Shown: positions 48,957 through 61,200 of the stretch, piece by piece
How positions within the stretch are numbered: the first letter of the stretch is position 1
How the letters are laid out: every line of letters begins with the position of its first letter
Source of the DNA: Sipunculus nudus
Lineage: Eukaryota; Annelida; Sipuncula; Golfingiida; Sipunculidae
Direction: 5' to 3'
Assembly (NCBI GenBank): GCA_026874595.1
Contig: CM049309.1
Coordinates: forward strand, 69,236,926-69,300,925
Length of the DNA: 64,000 nucleotides
Notes under the pieces: generated by a model
Databases searched by the model: none
The model's input: the letters and a program-made list of their open reading frames with translations, nothing else
Told to the model about the DNA's origin: nothing
Position numbers and translations under genes: made by a program

Positions 48957-51386
48957 AACAAGTGACCCATGGGTCATGACGCTCAGCTGCCAAGCATGAC
49001 CTGTGACATCATGGACTGAGATTAACAACTTCCAGTCAAATTTTGAAGAACCAATTTGCCAATTTGTTGAAAATTTTCTATGACAACAGAAATATATATC
49101 ACCTATGTCTGGTTAAAACACAGTGAATTGATGGTCTGAGGAAAATGCATGATTGTTAAGCTATCAAACTATTCCAACAGCTTGCTTGAAACCTGTCAGT
49201 CTCAAAAGGAACACCACAAAGGGCAAATATAAGATCAAAATATATAGCAAAAATCAAGGAAATACATGCAAGCATTATTGAGAAACAGGTGCTTCTGTAT
49301 GAATTTTTATTCAATACAAGCCAACTGTACTGCACTTTTATAAATGATGGTAATATTTATTCAGAAATATTTGACCCAATCCTTTACAAGATTACATTAA
49401 ATATACATCCAACTGCATTCACTTTAACTGTTCTTGAGATAATATGATAAAAAGGAATTAAAAGATGGTTGCCTGGTGGCCATATTGGACTTCTGACAAG
49501 TCTGAAATCAGACAACAAACATTCTCTAAATCGGACCAAACATTAAAGAAAAATTACTGAAACTGCCCTGAAGAAAGAATTTCTAAGGTGGCTAACTGGC
49601 AGACATAATGGATTTCTGACAAGTATGACATTTGATATCCCACATTCTCCAATAAGAGACCATACTTGGGGTAAATTATCCAGTAATAAATGCCCAATAT
49701 AATTCAAAAGGCATGTCCAGGCCCTCATATCAGATTTATAGATATGCAATTGTAAAAAGTGTAAGTCCAATATTTTTTATTATCACTCTGCTTTTCATGG
49801 GGTCAGCAGGGTAGGTAAACTGCCAAACCTGAAAGAAAAGAAATGCAGAAAGCATGACTAAGAGTCTTGAAATAAAACAAAAAGCCATCCTAAATCAAGG
49901 TACACATCCACATATTATGAGAACAAACACTTGCTTTTATATGTGGTGATATATATTAAAATATTCAGATATCTAGGAAACTAAGTTTATTGCTAGGATT
50001 CCATAAAATAAGCTGCAAAATGTTCCCATCATCTTATAAATCAGTAGCTAAACCTTAATACTATACTCTACTAGTCTTAATGCCTGGCTGAAGCATTCTG
50101 ACAACAGTGTTTTTGTTATGAAGTAACGAGGTACTTATCACTGAGCCTTATCACTTAATAGGCTGATACAAAAGGGAGTCATATGTCACCAGTGTCACTC
50201 ACAATTACAGCCACACAGGGAGATGTACCAGCTGGAGTGGGATGGTTATATATACAAGAAAAATAGAGATGGTCTATAAAATAAGTAATTGTGAACATCC
50301 CTGACCTATGACCTTGGCCTTTTGCCCATATATCAACTGGATTCTTTCTAAATGATGGGTAACTACTGACCACTTAAATCTGGTGTAATTACTTGGCAAC
50401 CAATGGGTGAATAACTTTCACCTGCAACCTTAAACCTGCTGACCAGCTGACCCCAAAATCAATAAGTTATTTATTCAAGCAAAAAGACCGATAAATATGA
50501 AGTTTGAGTCAAACTGAGTGATGCATAGATGTGGCATATGTGAAAGACTGAAGGTTTGGGTTGAACAGTTACACTTGAAATATGCTCACAAGCATTTAGA
50601 ACAATTAAATATTGTGACCTTGACTTTTGACTTTTTGACCTCAGCATCAATAGGTTTCTTCCCTCATTGGTAGGTAAGCCATATATGACAGATGGAAGGT
50701 ACAGATTGAAAAGTTTGCCTGAAAATGACTCCACGCAAGAACTGGGTGCTGTGAACTTGACCTTTGACCTCAAAATCAACAGGTCTTTTCCCCTGTTGGC
50801 AGAGAAGCGATATCAGTGCTGGAAGGTTTGGAATGAAAAGTCAAGCTTGAAATGTGTCCACTACCTTTTCAAAGAAGTGGATCCTGTGACCCTGACCTTT
50901 GACCTTGTGACCTCAAAATCTATAAGATTCTTCTCCAACTTAGTAGGTGAGCTATATGTGAAAGATCAAAGAATTGGGATGAAAGGGTTGGCTTAAAATG
51001 CATCCACAGGCTTTTCAAAGAAGAGGCTCCTGTGACCTTGACCTTTTGACCTAAAAAAAATTATGGTTCTTCCCCTGTTGGTAGGTGAGCTGTATGTGAA
51101 AGATGGAAGGTTTGGGATGAAAATTTTGTCTCAAAGAGTTATTTCTGGGGGGTGCAAACACACCCCATTACTTTGAGAATATAGGTCACAGTGACCTAAT
51201 TTCAGGTTTGCAAGGAGATCTTTTTATAACCTCTAAGACTGCATAGGGTTCATGGCCCTAGCCCCTACGGTTACGATTTGTGCCCTGCTAACGGACGGAC
51301 GGCCGGCTGGACGGACAGACAGAAGGACGCCGGACAAAGACCCATCGCTATAGCCCAGCATGACTGAAAGTCAGCTGAGGTAATAA
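48957..51386 (+). repeat. Probable AACAAG-headed element with satellite core
   Basis: The head AACAAGTGACCCATGGGTCA lies near 48957. A diverged tail (CGGACAAAGACCC, TATAGCCCAGCATGACT, AGTCAGCTGAGG) ends near 51385. 290-bp satellite units occupy 50280-51130, with TGACCTTTGACCT at 50758 and 50893. Whether head and tail belong to one 2.4 kb element is inference; 49000-50200 between them is unassigned. Confidence 0.45.
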
Positions 51387-51527
51387 AACCTATTATTATG
51401 TTTTCTTATACCTAATTTGATAAAGTTCAGTGTGTATACACTTTGTTTGCATAAAATCCTTTATTATCACTCACCGTCGGCCCACCAAACAATGTCCAAT
51501 GTGATGGGGAAAATAGTTTGGAATTAT

Positions 51528-52901
51528 GGGAAATAGAGTGAAGTGTTGCATATTAGCATGGATGTTTGCAGCCAAATTGTGTACGTAGGTTGCGCCACCT
51601 ACCACAAAAACCAGAAAGCCGTCCAAGTTGTATACATATGCAAAATTTAAGGCAGACAGGTCAAACCACTACATGTATATGAGTGATTTTAGCCAACAAC
51701 AGACAAACAGATGGATGCTGTGCAAAAATGGTTGCAGGTGGCGCCACCAGTTTTGCGTATGATAAAGAGCTATGTGAGAACTATACACATGCAAAACTTT
51801 GGCCCAATCGGTCAAACGGTTCCCAAGATATGAGCTTGGATTCTGCTGCATAAACTAGAATGTGGGTGGCGCCACCTGTCATAAAATCGAAAAAGCTATC
51901 CAGGATGTATAAACCTGCAAAATTTTTAGCAGATATGTCGAACCACTGCCGAGATATGAGTGATTTTATCCCATGGCAGACAAACAGACGGACGCTGTGC
52001 AAAAGTGGTTGCAGGTGGCGCCACCATTTTTAGTGTATTTTATAAAGCTATCCAAGGGCTACATTTGTATAAAATTTGTAGCCTGATCGGTCAAACGGTT
52101 CCCAAGATATGAGCTTGGATGTCTGCAGAGTCAACATGAATGTAGGTGGCGCCACCTGTCATAAAATCAGAAAAGCTATCAAGGATGTATAGCATGCCGA
52201 ATTTCAGGTGAATAAGTCCAACCAATGCAGGGATATGACTGATTTTATCCCAAGGCAGATGAACAGATGGACACTGTTCAAAAATGGTTGCAGGTGGCTC
52301 CACCATTTTTTGTGAATGTTATAAAGCTGTCCAAGGGCTACATTTGTGTAAAAATTTTAGCCTGATCGGTCAAACGGTTTCCGAGATATGAGCTTGGATG
52401 TCTGCAGCGTAAACATGATTGTAGGTGGCGCCACCTGTCATAAAATCAGAAAAGCTATCCAGGATGTATACGCATGCCGAATTTCAGGTGAATAAGTCCA
52501 ACCAATGCAGAGATATGACTGATTTTATCCCAAGGCAGATGAACAGATGGACATTGTTCAAAAATGGTTGCAGGTGGCGCCACCATTTTTTGTGTATGTT
52601 ATAAAGCTATCCAAGGGCTACATTTGTGTAAAATTTTTAGCCTGATTGGTCAAACGGTTCCCGAGATATGTGGGTTTATGTGTGGAAACAGACGCACAAA
52701 CGGACGCAGAGCGCAGAGGAAAGGTCAGAGGTCAAAACAAAATCGGGGCGCAGCAGTTCACATGTGACCCGAACATAATCCTGGGTTTCGTAAAATTCCG
52801 CCCAGTAGTTATGGAGTTTTTTTCCGCACACCTACGCCGCGGCGGCCGCGGCGGCCAGCTGAAAACATAGTATCCGCAAAACTCTGTTTTGGCGGATACA
52901 A
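51528..52901 (-). mobile_element. Helitron-like element HLE1 (copy 3), reversed, 3'-truncated
   Basis: On the minus strand it starts at TTGTATCCGCC (52901) with the 5' hairpin and a GC-rich CCG run, and continues through tandem dimers with palindromes near 52570, 52428, 52147, 52015, 51868 and 51737. It stops near 51528, before the 3' hairpin and CTAG. Confidence 0.75.
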
Positions 52902-54647
52902 TAATTTGGCTCTGAAATTAGGTTGACATAGTTGATGCCAGTGCATATTCATTTCATTTTCCTTGCTTTTCATTACCTGTAGGGTATTTACCAGAAATTC
53001 AATTTATCATTATTATCATGAAAATATCTTATGTAAAAATCAGATGTAACCATATGTATTACCATGCGCCTGGTACATTGGAGTCACCTAAAATAGTAAG
53101 CACTACACTGCTTTGATATAAATGTTCCTACATAATTTACAAAAACCAAAGGCTTTTAAGTCTGAAACAAATTAAAAGTTTCAATATAAATACATGTATG
53201 TATAATTATGGACCCCCTCCACTGAAAATATGGTCCCATGCATGATGCAAGTCCTTCAATTTTATTCTTATAAAACTGAAATATCTGCTTGTAGACCAAA
53301 TATGTGCAGTTGCAATAAGCAAAACCAAACCCAGGGATGGAAGGATGTAGGAATCTGAACCTGCCCCATGCCTGTATCAGTACCAAGGATTTGAACGAAG
53401 GTTACAGTGACATACAGCCAGTAGATCTGCAAAACAAATGCCAATTTCTAATGATATTTAAATGATACTCAAGACCAAATAAATGTGATTTGTTTATTTT
53501 GCTGATTCAGAATAAGTTAATGTAAGTCTTTTCTCTTCAATAAACCTTTCAATTTTGGGTGTATACTGACATTATCTGATTGACCAATTGGTTACGCATG
53601 ATTGACAGGTCAAAAGCATGAATTATATCATCAGCCCTCAGACATGATAACTTTTTTTTCTTTTAAATTTCCATTTCAGTGTCTTTATTAGCCAGTGTCC
53701 CCATGCAAAACCATTCCTTACAAGATTTACAAAACAAATGATCTACACAATGTGTGACGGGAAAAGGTTATGGACCTCATCACAATCACAACTAAAAGAA
53801 GACTGATATGGGGACGCAAATCCTGTGCTGAAGGTAGTGTTCTAAGTTTGTGCCTTGAAATATTTTGGAAGACACCCTGGGCATGCTGGTATTGCTGTCC
53901 ATGAATATACACACAACAAACAACAACAATGCTGCCCCCCCCCCCCCCCAATGATGTACTTTGGTTTCCTGACACCTTTCAGGCAAACGGCACATGGAGT
54001 GACATCCTTGTCCTCTATGGTGTCATGACTCGCACTCCAAAACTGGCCATATTGTCACATGCTAGTCCTCGTCCTAGTGTAAACATATTATGTGCTATTA
54101 AAACCCATAAATCTATCTAAATTGAAATTCTTTCAGATTTTCACAACACCAACCTCTATGATGAATTCTGTGATACTGTTCTTCAGATATCTTGCTGACA
54201 CACACAAACACATTATGTACACCAGGCAGATTGTGCTAAAAGATACTGCCCTGTAACATTAGACATCTATATATTCAGTCAGTCCTGCTTAATTGTATAT
54301 CCTTGACCATGCTAAATGTTTAGTTACTACCACCTTTCAGGGAAACGTAGCATTGCGTGACATCATCGCCTGTGATCAAATGGATCACGCTCGACAGATG
54401 GCTGAATGGTCACATGCAACAACTGCAAGAAATAAAATGTGCTATCAAAACCCATAAAACACTCACTCCGGGGTTACTTTTGTTTGAAATTACACAAAAA
54501 CTGAACTTTGTAGACACTTTAAAAAAACCTACCTACATGATAAATTACAATATTATCCACTATACGTCTCTAGATATCATGTGGACATATACAAACACAC
54601 ATACACAGAATCAAGTGAAAACAATAACCCTTGCTTTGCATAGGGGT
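52902..54647. other. No recognised feature
   Basis: AT-rich sequence with a run of about 15 C near 53936. A loose duplication is visible between 53980-54120 and 54330-54460 (CTTTCAGGCAAACG / CTTTCAGGGAAACG, AAAACCCATAAA). No exon seen. Confidence 0.4.
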
Positions 54648-55281
54648 CACAAGTGACCCATTGGTCATGATGCTCAGCTCACTAGCATGACACTATAGAC
54701 TAATATTTACAACAGGAATTTTATGACCTGAAAACCAAATTGAGGTGAACTTCAGATGTGATCTTGACCTCTGACCTTCTGACATCAAAGTCGACAGGGT
54801 TCTACCTTAAGTGATGGATCACACCTGAAGATTGTATCCAAGTATGACTGGTCTATAAAGATACTAAAAAGAAAAGGTCAAGGTCATCAGTTTTAAGCTC
54901 CTCTAAGAACTTGGTGGAAACAACTTTGTGTAAAATTTAGGGTCATATACGCAATACTTCCAAAATTATGTATCATAAAAATTTTAAGACAAACTATATC
55001 ATAATTCAGCTGATTGCCAAAAATACTTAATCTTTTGTATCAAATTTTTAATGGTTCTGGTTATACAAACAGGCCCCATAACTCAGAGAATATATGTTTC
55101 AGTGACCTTTTTATCAGGTTTCCCACAAATTTCTTAAGGACCTCCATGGATGTAAAATCAGAAATTTCTAGGTTGCACCAAATCAATTTGTGTCCTGTTT
55201 CCAGACATCCAGATAGCTGGACAGACGACAGACAAAGCATGATTGCTATAGCTCAGATGACTCACAGTCAGTTGAACCAAA
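54648..55281 (+). repeat. AACAAG...hairpin-tail element, short copy (~634 bp)
   Basis: The head (CAAGTGACCCATTGGTCATG, TGCTCAGCT) and the tail (TATAGCTCAGATGACT, CAGTCAGTTGAACC) of the large repeat family bracket only about 630 bp. The tail ends CCAAAA instead of CTAAAA. Confidence 0.55.
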
Positions 55282-56999
55282 AAATTCATGCCTGTTAAAA
55301 ATATTCACCAAAAAATGTTTCCAGCACAGCACAAATCAGGTAACTGACTGAGAAACTTTGAATTTTGTGTTAACTTTTCCATCCTTTATTGCATTGGTGG
55401 GAACAGTCTTTATGTCATTAGCAAATACTGAACAAGAAACATTGGAAATTTAATAATTCTATACTTGATTTTATCAGTGGTACTCAATGAGACTTACAGC
55501 CCAAGACAGAGATGTTCACCTTGTTGGAGTAATATATAAACCAAGAAGCAAGGTCAAAACTCCATATATCTGTGTGACAGTCATATTTCCAATACGGCCC
55601 ATTCATCATTTAACTCGCCTTGGAGCTGACAAGCACTAACATACCACATGATTCATAAAAGGTCAGAGGTCGCATGACATTTTGATCTAATGTACATCAG
55701 TCACACAGGTGTTTCATTTTTCTGGCATTAGGGATCATTCAGTTTTACCAATTTTACATTTGTTTTTTCTTCTGGGAACTATCACTGGGGAGAAATATTT
55801 ATCAGCAGATTTGACAGATGTGTTTAAAATATGCTCGATAATGATGATTTGTGTGGAACAGTGAACACTCTGTTCTTACAGAACCATTAAACAGTAGTAG
55901 CAATAGATTTTATAAAATATTGCTAATCAAGATTTAATGGTTGTTTTCTGCTAGAAATTTTGTGTGAGCTATTTGGTATTAGTTTAAATTATCAAGGACA
56001 GATCACAGGTTGGCATTCACCATTTGAGAGAAATTGCCTGAAAGGAATGGTGCCTTTTCAAATCTTCAGCAATAACATCTCGGCATCACCCAAGGCAATG
56101 GCTGGCTCATTATACACTGCTGGTCACCAATTCCCTGGCTCTTGTGTTTTCGCAATCTTGTCTGACAGCAAACTTACGGCTCGCACACAAATTCAGCTTT
56201 GGATGGTTCATGCTGCACTGGCTTTTAAAGATTACGAAGATCGTAACTCACAGCACCAGACTACAGTGCATCCATATTTAACTCATAACTAGGCATACTA
56301 TCAATGCAAGCTGCTGTTTACCAATCTACAACAAATAAAGTGAGCCTTATTTTTCTGAAGCTTCGGGAGACAAGCTTTTTGTGAGGAAAAATGATCTCAC
56401 AGCAAGGGTATCTAACAAAGACCATTGCTATCTCAGAGAGAATCATGAAACAGTTTTATGTAAGAGTTTAGTCCATCAATAGGCCAGGACCAATATGAAT
56501 TTTAAGTTCTTTGCAGACCGCCTTTCACAGAAAATACTTTGTACCTGTTGTCAATCATATATTCTACCAAAATATGAAAACCCTTCCTGACATGAATACC
56601 CAGCATATGATGTCACAATCAGATGATGACAGGTTTGTCAGTTTCTTTAAGAGTCCACAGGTGGTGTAAGTGGAGAAATCTGTCCTTAATCAGGACTGCA
56701 TTTTCAATGTTACAATTTTCTACTAAGGTTTTAGATCCTAATTCCAAATACACAAAAAACAAACATATATTCAGATAATGCTGAAATGGTCCATTAAAGA
56801 ATGACATTAATTAAATTCTATACTGTGTATTAAGACAGTGGAACAATATATATATTTATTGATAAGTATTTTTATGGCAAATGGTACTAATTATCACCCC
56901 AAAAAATGAGATGTACCTACTTGGCCATGCTCTTTGGCACCTCTGCTACTAATTTTTATATTTGTTTTTATATTTTTACTTTAAGCTATCAACAGATCT
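55282..56999. other. No recognised feature
   Basis: AT-rich sequence. An ORF at 55960-56292 (110 codons, plus strand) shows no recognisable domain and is not called as a gene. Confidence 0.35.
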
Positions 57000-58215
57000 G
57001 TATGTGCCTTGCAGATTACTGTTGCCAATAACAAGACTAGATGTGTCAGAACAACACAAATGCCCCCGCCTGGAGCAAATTGGAAATATTTGTTAAATTT
57101 GTTAAATTTTTTAAGTTCAGGAGCTGTCATATGGTCAAAAGTAGATCAACCAGGACAAAATGCAAACTCAATCTGTAACGGGTCATTATCAAGCAACACA
57201 CCGAAAATCAGGTCAGTATCTGCAGGCATTGTGAAAAAAGTCCATACATGTGCATTTTTCATAAAAAATTCTATTTTTCATGAAATTTTCTATGTTCAGG
57301 ATCTGTCATATGGTCAAAAATAGGTCAACTAGGACGAAAGGCAAACCTGATCTGTAAGTGGACATTATGCGCCCACAGACCAAAAAATAGGCCAGTATCT
57401 GTAAGCATTAAATTGCAAACTAGAATATTAGGAAAAGCTGATAATCAGTTATAAATTTAAACTGGAGAGGTATGTACCATGTTTCATAACAATCCACCAA
57501 ATGCTTCCTGAGAAATAAGCTCCTAAGGTCTTTTCTATTCTAAGCTCTATGACCTAGAAAAGTAGGCCAAGATCACCCATCTTTGAACTTGACCAAGATT
57601 TTGTAAATATGCAATAGCACTGAAGAAATGAAGTTCCTATGTTGAATACCTTTAGAGATATCCTGCACAAGAGGCCAAAATCGAAAAATCCAATAAAAAT
57701 TCATTAAAAAATTAGAAATTGTAGGTGGCACCACTGAAAATGTGCAGCACCTACAGACCATCAGTCCCAATGATCATAGCAAGTTTTGTGAAAATCCACG
57801 CAATGGTTCCTGAGATATAAGCTTCTAAGTGTTTTTCTATAATCATCTCTAAAACAAAGAAAATTAGGTAAAGGTCACCCATCTTCAAACTTGACCAAGA
57901 TTTTGTTGATATACATCTTAACCGAAGAAATAAAAATTCCTACAGCATATCCTGTAAGAAATATCCTGCTTACAAGGCCAAAGGTGAAATATCTGATAAA
58001 AATTCATAAAAAACCCGTAACTGCAGGCATTGCAAAAAAAAGTCCGTACATGTGTATTTGTTATGAAAAGTTCTACTTTTCATGAAATTTTCTAAGTTCA
58101 GGAGCCGTAAAACGGTCAAAAGTAGGTCAACCGGGACAAAACGCAAACTCGATCTGTAACTGGTCATTATCTGCCAACACACCAAAAATAAGGCCAATAT
58201 CTGCAGGAAATGGAA
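57000..58215. repeat. Diverged repeat, AAGTTCAGGAGC modules
   Basis: The block TTCAGGAGCTGTCATATGGT ... GGTCAAC.AGGACAAAA.GCAAAC ... GGCCAGTATCTGCAGG occurs near 57115, 57295 and 58095. Two further modules share a TGACCAAGATTTTGT word (57588 and 57891). A GGTGGCACCACT word near 57723 echoes the HLE1 palindrome. Confidence 0.6.
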
Positions 58216-61200
58216 ACATTTCATTTTTTATTAAACAACTACCTTTTATATTCTCATTTAACAGATATCACCTTCTACAAGCCATGAACCTATCCTTCAA
58301 ATATACACATCTAAACATGATCAACAGAGATCTATACACAAAGATATAAAGCATTGCTCTGTCTGAACAAAACACTGTCCAGTGACACCTCTGGAGCCTG
58401 TGTCAATCCTGTAATATGGCTTTGCTACAACAGCCCTTTTGAGGTTTCATCCGACTTTCACAAAAGGCCAAGTCAACAGACATGATGAACGTGGAGTCAG
58501 TCTGATGTAGCGTGAAAACAAAAAACGTGCCCCCTGAGACAAAAATGACACCAGGTTTATTGGATCCAGACATGATCTGGTGCCAGTATGTAAGGCAGGC
58601 CTGTGTATTCCCATGGATCGAGTTTTTGATTCAACTTGATTATTGATTTTTGCCTTTTTTATTTGATTCTTGATTTGATTATTGCTAAACATATACATCT
58701 ATGGTTAACCAATATTCCTTCCAGGTGATGCTGAGATTAGGCCCTTATAATGTAACTATTCACTGATGGAGACCAAGTAACATGCATTTCTGTGCTAATT
58801 AATGTAACAGATGTCAGATTTACTAATAAGATGACCTTCCTTGTCAAGCAATAGTGTCATTTCACCATGTAAACTGTTTTTCTATCCTTTTGTATGAGCT
58901 AGCCATAAATAGCTCTTCAAATTATTCCAAATGTAATAACTTAAATTACTTGATTATTTTGTTCCCAATGCTGCAAGTGTCCAATTATTAGCTTCAGTTG
59001 TATTTTTACAACCGTAATGTAAAGTCATATCCTGATAAAATGATTAGTTAGTTATATGTAATGTTACAGCCGTAATGTAATCTCATTTTCTGATAAAAAT
59101 GATATTCTCAGTACTGAGGGAGAATGAGTTGTAATGTATAATGAGCATGTCATTTTATACCTGTCATAAATATTTTTCAATTATGCAAAATATATTGCAA
59201 AATTTTACAAGAGATGTAGAGATATACATGTCAATGCCAAGACAGTGCTCCCACTCATTTCTAAACCAGCTCTGACCAGATTGATGCTGGTTTTATCATA
59301 AATCTGTCATTCTTTATTCAATTTAAAGTTCTCAATCAATTGCCCTAGAAATTACCGATCACATCACAAACAGGCCTAAATGAAGAATATCCTACAAAAG
59401 CAACCCAGCCAATAACAAAATCACCCCTAGGAACTGTATGACATTTGCCTTAAAACTCTTGAGCAATTAACTTGAGCATGAGTGCAAAAATGAGCAGAAT
59501 TTGATATAGGTGAGATTTAAACAGCAAAATATGGACAGTCCAACATTAGACACTCCAGAAATTTCCCTGTTTTACAGATTATGGAATAGTTGAACCAATT
59601 ATTAATCAATCAATGATCAGATTGGTGAAATGGATGATGGATCATGAAATATGAACAGACTCCAATCACTAACCAATTGACTTTTTTCTTAAACACTTCC
59701 CCCAAATGAACATCTCCCAAATATTCACAAATATTCTTGTACAGTACATACAGCAGCAACACCATGGAGGAGGGAGTAAACACTATATCCTTTCTCATTT
59801 GGGACACAAAGAGAATCAACTCTGCCTAACACATTGTTAGGCATTATTCCATGAATAAAGGGACATTTAGGATGAAACACCAAGAATCCTTAACCACCTT
59901 GTGAAATATGTATGGCTGGTAAACTTTTCTTTGATGAAGCTGAGACTGGTCTGTCCTGCTCCTAAACTACATTGTCTCTGTCTGTAGACAGACTGGCTGC
60001 TGGTACAGGAATATCAACAGTTGTCTACCTATATACACATGGCCATTGTGAAAGTTAAGCAAAGAGCAATCTATTAAAAGTGTACATCTTAACTGAATCT
60101 TTATCTTCTCTTAAAGTACTTTTTATGTGTTTTAATTGTCTGACAGCAGTAAGCAGTTTACCAGGTAGTTTACAAACTTCAGTAGATCATTTTTCTTTAT
60201 ATCATAATGGGACTAAGTCCACAGAAATATTTGGCTTGTTCTCAATACCTTCCTGAAAGGCAGAAGAGAATTCAAAATTCTGACAAAATACAAATGCATG
60301 CAGAGAATGAATTTGATTGAATGGTTCTGTGCCCAGAATGAAAAACATATAACTATTTGCTGTTTTCGCAAGACACAAAAACGCACACCATAACATATGA
60401 ATTCTGATATGGGTACCTGGCACTGCCAGTATAATGCAGGCCACGTAATATTCTGCTATAGGCCTTCAAGGGTCAGATAATCATCTTTACTACATCTATT
60501 GATGTTGCTTTGATGTGGCAGGAACACATTCTGTGATTGGAATCTCCCAGGTAAATCTAATACTTGTCATACACGCAAGCTTAGCAAGCCTTAATTGACC
60601 TTGGTCTAAGCTTTGTACTCGGTTGACCACAAATCCTTGATACAGTTACTGCATCATCTGTTTAACTATTTTTGTTAATCTATCATGATGCTTCTTTTCT
60701 TTTATGAATTAATATTGTTGCATACTTGATTTAATATTTAATTCTATATGACAAAGAAGCAAGTTAAGTTAGAATGCAAATTAATGGTTAACTGACTTAG
60801 CTTAAAAAGTCAATTTAATTTATGTCTATAACTAAACTTCCTTGTCTTTCATTGTCATTACACTGAATATAAAATAAAGTATAAAACTTTATTATTAATT
60901 TTTTTATGTTAAATTATATTACATAGTTTTAAAAGCATGCTTTTAAAGCCTAGTCCCTTATTAGAATGGGATGAAATTTCACAAAAACAATTTAAACATC
61001 ATAAAGGCAAATATTAGTGGGTGTGTAAACTTCAAGAATGCAGCCCAAATATTGTTTAAGTCACATTGCTGAAAGTGAAGGAGTTTGTTTTTTTTCTGAT
61101 TCAGTACACACAACCATGTACATGTCAGGTTCTCTTTAAATTATTACATGAAACTAGCAGTAAAAGCCCAAGAAGAGTCGTGATGCCAAGGCTAATGTGT

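Noticed and set aside
55960..56292. 110-codon plus-strand ORF
   Set aside because: No recognisable domain, no partner exons, AT-rich surroundings; likely chance.
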